NCBI RefSeq assembly: GCF_013033355.1
Contig: NZ_WQDY01000020.1
Coordinates: 1-33,643, forward strand
Origin: Ruegeria lacuscaerulensis
GTDB lineage: Bacteria > Pseudomonadota > Alphaproteobacteria > Rhodobacterales > Rhodobacteraceae
DNA length: 33,643 bases
Reading direction: 5' to 3'
Each line of letters begins with the position of its first letter. The first letter of the stretch is position 1. Below are positions 23,365-31,119 of this stretch, piece after piece. The notes below the pieces were generated by a model. That model had not been told where the DNA came from. It made no database searches and saw nothing but the letters and a program-made list of their open reading frames with translations. A program made the position numbers and the translations under genes.

Positions 23365-24354
23365 ATGACTGATACTGCACAAGACCCCGAAGCCGCCCGC
23401 TGGCACTATCACCCCGAAGGCCCTGTGGGTTTGAACCCGCTGTTCGCGTGGCCTCCGCGCCCCGCCTCTGTGCTGAAGTGGTACAGTGGAGCTTGGTTGC
23501 AGATTACCTCACTGACCCTGTGTATGGGGCTGGCGGTCATTGCCTATGTCGTATTTTTCCCTGGGTTAGAGTCGACGAAGAGCTTTGCTCCGGGGTGGAT
23601 GTTCCGCATTTGGCTGCTGAACATGGTGCCTCAGATCTTGGTGGCGGGCGGGCTGCATTGGTGGCTTTACATGCGCAAGGGGCAGGGCATGTACAAAAAG
23701 TTCGACCGTCGCGACCTGACCAGAGACAACGGCAATTTCACCTTCCGCAATCAGGTCTGGGACAATATCTGGTGGACGCTGGGCAGCGCCATGACCGTGG
23801 CGACCGTGTATCAATGGGTGATCTATTGGGCGATGGCCAACGGATATGTGCCGACAGTCACTTGGGCCAGTGCGCCGATTTGGTTTGTCGTCTGGATGTT
23901 GTTCATCCCGATGTGGTCTGGCCTGCATTTCTATTGGGTGCATCGGCTGGAGCATCACCCTAAGCTTTATAAACATGTCCATGCCGTGCATCACCGCAAC
24001 GTCAATATCGGCCCGTGGTCGGGGATATCGAACCATTGGTATGAAAACCTGCTGTATTTCACGACCTATTTCATCCATCTGATCGTGCCGTCTCACCCTC
24101 TGCATCTGCTGTTTCACACGTATTTCCAGCAGATCAGCCCGGTTCTGTCTCATTCAGGGTTTGAAAAGCTGAAAGCCGGAGAAACTGAAGCGGCCCGTGC
24201 GGGGGACTTTTTCCACCAGCTTCATCACCGGTATTTCGAGTGCAACTATGGCACCTCAGAAATCCCTTTCGACAAGTGGTTTGGCACCTATCACGATGGG
24301 TCTGCCGAGGCGACGACGCGGACGCGGGCCTATAAAAAGCAGATGTATACCTAG
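23365..24354 (+). CDS. Sterol desaturase/fatty acid hydroxylase superfamily membrane protein
   Basis: The 329-residue product has several membrane segments (roughly 45-65, 78-100, 140-160, 170-192 and 225-250) and the histidine clusters of membrane di-iron oxygenases: HRLEHH (193-198), HAVHH (206-210) and HQLHH (284-288). Members oxidise C-H bonds in lipids, sterols or carotenoids; the substrate here is unknown. AAAGGG lies just before the ATG. The stop shares the palindromic CTAG at 24351-24354 with the convergent regulator gene. No sterol or carotenoid synthesis gene lies nearby. Confidence 0.92.
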   Translation: MTDTAQDPEAARWHYHPEGPVGLNPLFAWPPRPASVLKWYSGAWLQITSLTLCMGLAVIAYVVFFPGLESTKSFAPGWMFRIWLLNMVPQILVAGGLHWWLYMRKGQGMYKKFDRRDLTRDNGNFTFRNQVWDNIWWTLGSAMTVATVYQWVIYWAMANGYVPTVTWASAPIWFVVWMLFIPMWSGLHFYWVHRLEHHPKLYKHVHAVHHRNVNIGPWSGISNHWYENLLYFTTYFIHLIVPSHPLHLLFHTYFQQISPVLSHSGFEKLKAGETEAARAGDFFHQLHHRYFECNYGTSEIPFDKWFGTYHDGSAEATTRTRAYKKQMYT

Positions 24355-25292
24355 CCGGATCGCATTGCGCGCGGGGTGGTCCCGAACTCGGTCCGAAAAG
24401 CGCGGGTCAGGGCGCTGGGGTCGTCATAGCCTGCGCGCAGGGCGATCTCGGCGATGGTCAGGTCGGTCTCGGCTGCCAGCTTCCGGGCCAGGTTCAGGCG
24501 CAGGCGGCGATAGACCTGTGCGGGGCCTGCGCCCAGTTCGGTTTGCATTCGGGCCGCCAGCGCCTTTTGCGATCGTCCAACCCGGCGGGCGATCTCGGGG
24601 ATAGGCAAGGGCGTTTCCAAATGTTCCTGCATCAGCGCCAGCGCTTTGTTCACATAGCTGCTGGTCGCACCTGCCCCGCCGGAATGAGACCTTGCGGAAT
24701 CGCGTGTCATAAAAAGCTGCGCTACCTCCAGCGCCAAAGCCTGCCCGTGGTCTCGCCCAATCAGGTGCAGCACCAGATCAAACGCCGCCATCGCGCCAGA
24801 ACAGGTAATGCGGTCGCCGTCGATCACGTAGCGTTCGCGCTGTGCGTCAATCTCGGGGAACCGCTCGGTAAAGCTGCCCAATTCTTCCCAGTGGATCGTC
24901 GCACGGTGCCCGTCCAGTAATCCGGCCAGCGCCAACAACCAGCTTCCTGTGTCCAGCCCGGCCAGCGCACTGTAACGCCCCGCTGCGGATCGCAACCCCG
25001 CTAGCGTCCGCCACCCGCCATGGGCGCGAAACCCGTAAGAGGGCATGACGAGCAACGTATCGCCCCGTGCATTCTGCAAGATGTCATGTGGTGCGACTTG
25101 CAGCCCCGAAGATGACGTGACGGGCGCACGATCTAGTGACAGAAATTGCCAGTCATACAGTTTGCGCCCAGCGATGGAATTCGCAGCCCGCAAGGGTTCG
25201 ACCGTATTCGCCAGGCAGTGGTTGGAAAAGCCGTCGAACAGAAGCACTCCGAATTGCTGCGGCGCAGCGGGGAATTTGATCCATCTTTGCAT
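24351..25292 (-). CDS. GlxA-family (DJ-1/PfpI plus AraC) transcriptional regulator, GbdR/CdhR-like
   Basis: The 313-residue product joins an N-terminal DJ-1/PfpI-like domain (about 12-185) to an AraC DNA-binding domain (about 212-310, with LPIPEIARRVGRSQKALAAR and LTIAEIALRAGYDDPSALTR). The usual nucleophile Cys of the DJ-1 domain is replaced by Asp114 in GLDTGSW, as I recall for regulators of glycine betaine and carnitine catabolism (GbdR, CdhR). It is divergent from the acyl-CoA dehydrogenase operon with 77 bases between starts, which makes it the likely activator of that operon. The specific ligand is inferred, not shown. Confidence 0.9.
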   Translation of the reverse strand: MQRWIKFPAAPQQFGVLLFDGFSNHCLANTVEPLRAANSIAGRKLYDWQFLSLDRAPVTSSSGLQVAPHDILQNARGDTLLVMPSYGFRAHGGWRTLAGLRSAAGRYSALAGLDTGSWLLALAGLLDGHRATIHWEELGSFTERFPEIDAQRERYVIDGDRITCSGAMAAFDLVLHLIGRDHGQALALEVAQLFMTRDSARSHSGGAGATSSYVNKALALMQEHLETPLPIPEIARRVGRSQKALAARMQTELGAGPAQVYRRLRLNLARKLAAETDLTIAEIALRAGYDDPSALTRAFRTEFGTTPRAMRSG

Positions 25293-25329
25293 GATTTAGG
25301 TATATTTCTGCATGTTCAGCTTGGCAAGC
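25288..25329. promoter_or_regulatory. Candidate binding region: TGCATG direct repeat 21 bp apart and an 11-bp palindrome
   Basis: TGCATG occurs at 25288-25293 and 25309-25314, exactly 21 bases apart (two helical turns, typical of AraC-family half-sites). GCTTG-G-CAAGC follows at 25319-25329. All lie at or next to the regulator start, within the 77-base divergent region. Confidence 0.4.
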
Positions 25330-25369
25330 CACGTCAGGATACCCGCAACCCCAGATGTGGAGACCCCAG

Positions 25370-26530
25370 ATGCAATATGGCCTGTCCGACGAACAAGAGA
25401 TGATCGCCGCGACCGTTCGCAGCTTTGTCGAAAACGAAATCTACCCGCATGAAGAGCTGGTCGAGCGCACCGGCGAGGTTCCGCACGAGATCGCCGCCGA
25501 GATCAAACGCAAGACGATCGAGTTGGGCTTTTATGCCTGCAACTTCCCCGAAAGCGTCGGCTGTGCCGGGCTAAACCATCTGGAGTTCGCACTGGTCGAA
25601 CGCGAGTTGGGCCGGGGATCAATGGCGCTGAACCATTTCTTCGGGCGGCCTCAGAACATTCTAATGGCGTGTGAGGGGGATCAGGTCGACCGTTACCTGA
25701 TGCCTGCCGTACGAGGTGAAAAAATGGACGCGCTGGCGATGACTGAACCCGGTGCGGGCTCGGACGTGCGGGGGATGAAATGCGCTGCCGTGCGCGATGG
25801 GGGCGACTGGGTGGTCAATGGCACCAAGCACTTCATCTCGGGCGCGGAACATGCAGACTTTATCATCGTCTTCATCGCAACCGGTGAAGATCAGACACCG
25901 AAAGGCCCCAAGAAACGCATCACTGCCTTTCTGGTCGATCGCGGCACCCCCGGCTTCACAATCCGAGATGGGTACAAGTCGGTCAGCCATCGCGGCTACA
26001 AGAACATGGTGCTGGACTTCGACGATTGCCGATTGCCGGATGCACAGGTTCTGGGCGAGGTCGATGGCGGGTTCGAGGTGATGAACACCTGGCTTTACGC
26101 CACCCGGATCACCGTTGCCGCAATGTCGGTTGGGCGCGCGCGGCGGGCGTTCGACTATGCGCTGGACTATGCCGCCACGCGTGAGCAATTCGGCCAGAAG
26201 ATCGGCAAGTTTCAGGGCGTCTCATTCCAGATTGCAGACATGATCACCGAGATTGATGCCGCCGATCTGCTGACCCTTGCCGCCGCCGATCGTCTGGACA
26301 AGGGGCTGCCCGCCAACCGTGAGATCGCCTCGGCCAAATTGTACGCCTCGGAAATGCTGGCCCGGGTGACAGATGCGGCGATTCAGGTGCATGGCGGGAT
26401 GGGTCTGATGGACGACTACCCGCTGGAGCGATTCTGGCGTGACGCGCGTGTCGAACGCATCTGGGACGGAACCAGCGAGATTCAGCGCCACATCATCAGC
26501 CGCGATCTGCTGCGGGCGCTGGGCGCATGA
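25370..26530 (+). CDS. Acyl-CoA dehydrogenase, probably acting on a betainyl-CoA
   Basis: The 386-residue flavoprotein has the ACAD N-terminal, middle (AMTEPGAGSDVRGMK) and C-terminal domains (REQFGQKIGKFQGVSFQIAD; VHGGMGLMDDYPLERFWRD). At the place of the catalytic Glu of medium-chain enzymes (YEGT) it reads IWDGTSEIQR, so Asp366 would be the base. I prefer the ATG at 25370, with TGGAGA suitably upstream, over the ATG at 25355. It overlaps the next gene in ATGA. Together with the CaiD-like hydratase downstream, gamma-butyrobetainyl-CoA to crotonobetainyl-CoA is the most economical reaction, by inference from context. Confidence 0.92.
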   Translation: MQYGLSDEQEMIAATVRSFVENEIYPHEELVERTGEVPHEIAAEIKRKTIELGFYACNFPESVGCAGLNHLEFALVERELGRGSMALNHFFGRPQNILMACEGDQVDRYLMPAVRGEKMDALAMTEPGAGSDVRGMKCAAVRDGGDWVVNGTKHFISGAEHADFIIVFIATGEDQTPKGPKKRITAFLVDRGTPGFTIRDGYKSVSHRGYKNMVLDFDDCRLPDAQVLGEVDGGFEVMNTWLYATRITVAAMSVGRARRAFDYALDYAATREQFGQKIGKFQGVSFQIADMITEIDAADLLTLAAADRLDKGLPANREIASAKLYASEMLARVTDAAIQVHGGMGLMDDYPLERFWRDARVERIWDGTSEIQRHIISRDLLRALGA

Positions 26531-28539
26531 CGACAGCGCTGGCCCGAGCGCTGAACCCTAAAACCATCGCCGTGATCGGCGGAGGCGCGTGGTGTGCGGC
26601 GGTCATCGAGCAGGCCCGCAAATTCGGGTTCAAGGGCGAGATTTGGCCGGTCCATCCCAAAGCGGTCGAAGTTGCTGGGGAGCGGGCGTTCGCAACGCTC
26701 GAAAATTTACCCTCTGCACCTGACATGGCATTTATCGGGATCAACCGCCACGCGACCGTCGAGGCGGTTGCGGTTCTGTCCGCGATGGGTGCAGGCGGCG
26801 CGGTCTGTTTTGCCTCGGGCTTTACCGAGGCTCAGGCCGAAGACCAATCAGGCGCGGGCTTGCAGGATCAACTGATCGCCGCCGCTGGTGAGATGCCGAT
26901 ATTGGGTCCGAATTGTTATGGCTTCATTAACGGTTTGGATCGCGTGGCCGTATGGCCCGATCAGCACGGCATGCGACCTGTGGACCGCGGAGTCGCGATC
27001 CTGACGCAAAGCTCGAACATTGCCATCAACATGACCATGCAGCGCCGCGCTTTGCCGTTGGCCTTCATGCTGACCTGTGGGAATCAGGCGCAGACGCATC
27101 AAGCCCAGATTGCCTCGGCGTTGTTGGATGACGACCGCATTACGGCCATCGGCGTGCATATCGAAGGGTTTGGCGATCTGCGCAAATGGGAGGCGCTGGC
27201 TAAAAAGGCTCGTCAGTGCGGTGTCCCGATTGTCGCGCTGAAGATGGGTCGGTCGGTCCATGCCCAGGCGGCAACGATTTCGCATACGGCCTCGCTGGCG
27301 GGTCAAGACGCGGGTGCGCAGGCGTTTCTGGATCGGTTGGGGATTGCCCGCTTGGATGACATCCCCAGCTTTCTGGAATGCCTCAAGCTGTTGCATGTAA
27401 CCGGGCGTCTGGACAGCAACGGGCTTGGTACGATCAGCTGCTCGGGGGGCGAGGCCAGTTTGGCCGCGGATATGGCCGAGGGGCGCGATCTGCACTTTCC
27501 GCCTTTGACGGATACGCAACGCACCGATCTGCGCGCGGCATTGGGGCCGATGGTGGCGCTGGCGAACCCGCTGGACTACCACACCTATATCTGGCGCGAC
27601 ACGCAGGCGATGACGCGCGCCTGGTCGGCGATGATGGGGCCAGAACAGGCACTGACTATGGCCATTGTGGACTATCCGCACACTGATCAAACCGATTGGA
27701 CCTGTGCGACGCAGGCCGCGTTGAATTGCGTGGCACAAACCGGGCGGCCCTTTGCAGTAACGGCGACTCTGCCCGAGTTGATGCCCGAGCACGTCGCGCA
27801 GCGACTGATGGATGGCGGCGTTATTCCCTTCGCCGGGCTGCATGAGGCACTGTCGGCCGTCGAAGCGGCGGCGCGCCCTGCAGGTCAGGACTCTGATCCG
27901 GTGGTCCTTCCCAGTACTGCCAATCCAAACCTTACGCTGACCGAGGCGGAGGCCAAGGACCAGCTTGCAGCCTTCGGTGTGTCCACTCCAAAAAGGTTGG
28001 TGATTCAGGCCGATGCCGCCAGCGCGGGTGACCTGACCGGTCCTTTCGCCGTCAAGGGCGTTGGACTGGCCCATAAGTCAGACCACGGGGCGGTTCAGTT
28101 AGGGGTCAGCGTGGGCGATTTGCCGGCGGTCGCGGCCCAGATCGGCACCCATAAAGTTCTGATCGAGGAAATGGCGCCCGAAGGCGTTGCCGAGTTGCTA
28201 ATCGGTGTCACCTGCGATCCGGCCCATGGTTATGTTCTGACCTTAGGCGCTGGCGGGGTGTTGACGGAAATCCTACGGGACTCGGTGTCTCTGCTGATCC
28301 CGTCGCCTCGGAATGTAGTTGAAAAGGCGCTGGGCGAGCTGGCCTGTGCGCCGTTGTTGGCTGGCTATCGCGGCAAGCCCGCCGCAGATATGGGCGCGAT
28401 CCTGGATACGGTCGAGGCCGTGCAGGCCTATGTCATTGCCAACGCAACCCATGTCAGCGAAGTTGAAATCAATCCGCTTATCTGCGGGCCTAAAGGGGCC
28501 GTGGCGGTGGATGCACTGATCCGAAAGGCACGCACATGA
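26527..28539 (+). CDS. Acetate--CoA ligase family protein (NDP-forming acyl-CoA synthetase)
   Basis: The 670-residue fusion contains a CoA-binding Rossmann domain (about 8-135, IAVIGGGAWC, LGPNCYGF), a succinyl-CoA-ligase-like region (about 150-290) and a C-terminal ATP-grasp domain (about 450-668, LTEAEAKDQLAAFGV, EINPLI). His253 in ISHTASLAG corresponds to the phosphorylated His of this family. It would activate a carboxylic acid with ATP, giving ADP rather than AMP. In this operon it is the likely CoA donor step for gamma-butyrobetaine, crotonobetaine or carnitine, replacing the CaiC and CaiB used by E. coli. Both ends overlap neighbours in ATGA (26527-26530, 28536-28539). Confidence 0.93.
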   Translation: MTTALARALNPKTIAVIGGGAWCAAVIEQARKFGFKGEIWPVHPKAVEVAGERAFATLENLPSAPDMAFIGINRHATVEAVAVLSAMGAGGAVCFASGFTEAQAEDQSGAGLQDQLIAAAGEMPILGPNCYGFINGLDRVAVWPDQHGMRPVDRGVAILTQSSNIAINMTMQRRALPLAFMLTCGNQAQTHQAQIASALLDDDRITAIGVHIEGFGDLRKWEALAKKARQCGVPIVALKMGRSVHAQAATISHTASLAGQDAGAQAFLDRLGIARLDDIPSFLECLKLLHVTGRLDSNGLGTISCSGGEASLAADMAEGRDLHFPPLTDTQRTDLRAALGPMVALANPLDYHTYIWRDTQAMTRAWSAMMGPEQALTMAIVDYPHTDQTDWTCATQAALNCVAQTGRPFAVTATLPELMPEHVAQRLMDGGVIPFAGLHEALSAVEAAARPAGQDSDPVVLPSTANPNLTLTEAEAKDQLAAFGVSTPKRLVIQADAASAGDLTGPFAVKGVGLAHKSDHGAVQLGVSVGDLPAVAAQIGTHKVLIEEMAPEGVAELLIGVTCDPAHGYVLTLGAGGVLTEILRDSVSLLIPSPRNVVEKALGELACAPLLAGYRGKPAADMGAILDTVEAVQAYVIANATHVSEVEINPLICGPKGAVAVDALIRKART

Positions 28540-29315
28540 ACCCGGTCAAAACCCAGCGCGACGGCGCTATATTGCAGGTCACTCTGGACCGTCCCAAAGC
28601 GAATGCGATTGATCTGGCCACCAGCCGCGTTATGGGCGAGGTGTTTCGGGATTTCCGCGATGACCCGGACCTGCGCGTGGCGATCATCACCGGCGGCGGC
28701 GACAAGTTCTTTTGCCCCGGCTGGGATCTGAAGGCTGCGGCGGATGGCGACGCAGTGGATGGCGATTATGGTGTGGGCGGGTTCGGCGGGTTGCAAGAGC
28801 TGCGCGATATGAACAAGCCGGTGATTGCCGCCGTGAACGGTATTGCCTGCGGTGGCGGGCTGGAATTGGCGCTGAGCGCGGACATGATCATCGCCGCAGA
28901 TCACGCCAGCTTCGCCCTGCCCGAAATCCGATCCGGCACCGTTGCGGATGCGGCCAGTGTCAAACTGCCCAAGCGCATCCCCTATCACATCGCGATGGAA
29001 TTATTACTGACGGGCCGCTGGTTCACCCCGGATGAGGCCAAGACCTGGGGCCTCGTCAACGAGATCGTGCCCGGCGATCAGCTGATGGACCGCGCATGGG
29101 AACTGGCGCGTTTGCTGGCCAGCGGGCCGCCTCTGGTCTATGCCGCGATCAAAGAGATTGTGCGCGAGGCTGAAGACTCCAAGTTTCAGGACGCCATGAA
29201 CCGGATCACACGGCGGCAGTTGCCGACCGTGGATACTCTGTACGGGTCCGAGGACAATCTGGAAGGTGCTCGCGCCTTTGCTGAAAAACGCGATCCGGTC
29301 TGGAAGGGGCGCTAA
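28536..29315 (+). CDS. caiD: Carnitinyl-CoA dehydratase-like enoyl-CoA hydratase (crotonase family)
   Basis: The 259-residue crotonase has both catalytic glutamates, Glu110 (GGGLELAL) and Glu130 (FALPEIRSG). These correspond to Glu111 and Glu131 of E. coli CaiD as I recall it. Several segments match my memory of CaiD closely: LDRPKANAID, GEVF-DFRDDPDLRVAIIT, GWDLKAAA and the C-terminal FAEKRDPVWKGR. CaiD interconverts crotonobetainyl-CoA and L-carnitinyl-CoA. It is the last gene of the three-gene coupled operon; its stop overlaps the convergent methyltransferase stop by four bases. The substrate assignment rests on sequence resemblance and the GbdR-like neighbour. Confidence 0.88.
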   Translation: MNPVKTQRDGAILQVTLDRPKANAIDLATSRVMGEVFRDFRDDPDLRVAIITGGGDKFFCPGWDLKAAADGDAVDGDYGVGGFGGLQELRDMNKPVIAAVNGIACGGGLELALSADMIIAADHASFALPEIRSGTVADAASVKLPKRIPYHIAMELLLTGRWFTPDEAKTWGLVNEIVPGDQLMDRAWELARLLASGPPLVYAAIKEIVREAEDSKFQDAMNRITRRQLPTVDTLYGSEDNLEGARAFAEKRDPVWKGR

Positions 29316-29944
29316 ACTCGTTCGAACAGGGCGATCAAAGCCGTATCGTCCTTGTTTGGGCCGTTGGCAAGTTCGCCGTAGATTCGAACCTCGGGTAGGG
29401 CGAGATTCCTAATCTGGCCCTGTGCCAGTTTGTGCAGAGCTTCGGCAAACCCCAGTTTTTCATAGTGCTGCGCGTTGATCGACAGGGCGAATTGCGCTCC
29501 GGGGCGGGCGACGCGCAGCAGGGGCATCAAAGCCTCGGGGCCCAGATGGCCATGGGTGAAGGTGCCTGACGACACGACGCCCGAGTAGTTTTCGCGCGGA
29601 ACCGGGATACCCTCGTTCAGGTCAGCTTCTATCGCGTCGCGGTAGATATCCTTGCGCATGGCCTGATCCAGCATCTCGGCGCTGATATCGGTGGCGTCGA
29701 TAGGTCCGACACCCAAACCTGCAAGAACGGCTCCGCACAATCCTGTTCCGGCTCCGACATCCAGCACCGGACCCTGACCTCCTGCGCCGACAAACGCGCG
29801 GGCGGTGCGGATATGGAGCTGGTAATCCTCTCGGGTGGCAAAGCCTTCGTCATAGTCCCCGGCCCATTCGGCATATAGCCGTCGGTTATCTTCGGGTGTT
29901 TCTAGCGCATAAGCCGTGTGCAGATCGGAGGTTTTGTCACTCAT
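29312..29944 (-). CDS. Class I SAM-dependent methyltransferase
   Basis: The 210-residue product has SAM-binding motif I LDVGAGTGLCG (61-71), the acidic end of strand 2 in ATDIS (84-88) and the post-motif GVVSSGTFTHGHLG. The acceptor substrate cannot be read from the sequence. I chose the ATG at 29942-29944; an upstream ATG at 30004 would add 20 residues and overlap the divergent gene region. The Shine-Dalgarno sequence is weak. It faces the caiD-like gene and is divergent from the SDR gene, so a shared pathway with either is not established. Confidence 0.88.
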   Translation of the reverse strand: MSDKTSDLHTAYALETPEDNRRLYAEWAGDYDEGFATREDYQLHIRTARAFVGAGGQGPVLDVGAGTGLCGAVLAGLGVGPIDATDISAEMLDQAMRKDIYRDAIEADLNEGIPVPRENYSGVVSSGTFTHGHLGPEALMPLLRVARPGAQFALSINAQHYEKLGFAEALHKLAQGQIRNLALPEVRIYGELANGPNKDDTALIALFERV

Positions 29945-30034
29945 GCCTAAAAGAAAGGCGCATTGAGAGATTCGAATCAAGTATCCCGTTGACCCCGCTT
30001 GCATCCGGTGGATTTGCGGATCATCAATGGCGGC

Positions 30035-30880
30035 ATGACAGGTACTCTATTTTCGTTTGGTCATGGCTATTCCGCGCAGGAGTTGACGCGACTGCTGGCG
30101 CCCAATGGATGGCGGGCTATCGGAACCACGCGGGATCCGGCGCAATCACCGGCTTTACGGGCATCTGGGGCGGAACCAGTTGTCTGGCCGGGACAACAGG
30201 TCAATCTGGACGGGGTGACGCATCTGCTGATCTCAACGGCACCCAATGCTGATGGCGATCCGGTTCTGGCAGCGCTGCAAGACGAAATCACGGCACGGGC
30301 TGCACAGTTCAAGTGGGTTGGATACTTGTCCACAACCGCCGTTTACGGTGATCATCAAGGTGCGTGGGTGGATGAATCCACGCCTGCGACGCCCACGGCC
30401 CAACGCGGCAAATGGCGGGTTCAAGCCGAGCAACAATGGTTGAGTATTCCGAACCTGCCGACCCATATCTTTCGGTTGGCCGGGATTTACGGCCCCGGAC
30501 GCGGTCCATTTTCCAAACTGAAACGCGTTGGGATGCGGCGGATCATCAAGCCGGGTCAAGTATTCTCTCGCATTCATGTGGCCGACATTGCGCAGGTTCT
30601 TGCTGCGTCCATGTCTGCGCCCAATCCGGGGGCCATATATAACGTCTGCGATGATGAGCCGGTCCCTCCACAAGACGTAATTGCCTATGCGGCGGAATTG
30701 CAGGGGCTGCCTCTACCACCCGCGGTCCCGTTTGATGAGGCGGAACTAACCCCCATGGCGCGTAGCTTCTACAATGAGAACAAGCGCGTCAGGAACGACC
30801 GGATCAAGGATGAACTGGGCGTGAAGCTTCTGTATCCTGATTACCGGGTTGGCTTGGACTCATTAACGCGAGACGGATGA
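30035..30880 (+). CDS. YeeZ-like NAD(P)-binding SDR/epimerase family protein
   Basis: The 281-residue product is an extended short-chain dehydrogenase/epimerase homologue. The glycine motif is degenerate, FSFGHGYSA (6-14). YLSTTAVYG (97-105) and RLAGIYGPGR are typical of the epimerase group, and IHVADIAQVLAASM supports the fold. The substrate is unknown. The ATG at 30035 matches the first strand; an upstream TTG at 29999 is unlikely. The ribosome binding site is poor. It is followed by the 239-base katG leader. Confidence 0.85.
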   Translation: MTGTLFSFGHGYSAQELTRLLAPNGWRAIGTTRDPAQSPALRASGAEPVVWPGQQVNLDGVTHLLISTAPNADGDPVLAALQDEITARAAQFKWVGYLSTTAVYGDHQGAWVDESTPATPTAQRGKWRVQAEQQWLSIPNLPTHIFRLAGIYGPGRGPFSKLKRVGMRRIIKPGQVFSRIHVADIAQVLAASMSAPNPGAIYNVCDDEPVPPQDVIAYAAELQGLPLPPAVPFDEAELTPMARSFYNENKRVRNDRIKDELGVKLLYPDYRVGLDSLTRDG

Positions 30881-30889
30881 TCTATTTGC

Positions 30890-30906
30890 GATAATTTTTA
30901 GTTATC
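30890..30906. promoter_or_regulatory. Inverted repeat GATAA-N7-TTATC upstream of katG, possible OxyR-type half-site
   Basis: ATAA-N7-TTAT resembles one half of the OxyR pattern ATAG-N7-CTAT, and OxyR commonly controls katG. The second half-site is not convincing. Two more palindromes lie in the same 239-base leader: CGCGAA-TT-TTCGCG (31004-31017) and GGCGC-CACA-GCGCC (31079-31092). I could not place the katG promoter. Confidence 0.35.
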
Positions 30907-31119
30907 ATAATCATCCGAAAACAAAACTTTTTAGCATAGCTTGAATTTGCTAGGAGTGGCGTCGACAAGACCCGAGAGTCGCTGTTGCCCGCCCTGCTGC
31001 CTGCGCGAATTTTCGCGGCGCCTATAGGATGGATAAAAGTGTCATCTATATGTGTTCTTGACCGACCGAGTTTTTAGCGGCGCCACAGCGCCGGAATTTT
31101 GCCAGGAATGGAGATCGAC

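Noticed and set aside
26848..28074. Open frame of 408 codons on the minus strand inside the acyl-CoA synthetase gene
   Set aside because: It is a shadow of the real gene; the composition is Arg/His/Gln rich and no domain is visible.
31108..31119. ATG at 31108 as the katG start
   Set aside because: The GGA lies directly next to this ATG, while the ATG at 31120 has GGAG at the right distance; only four residues differ.
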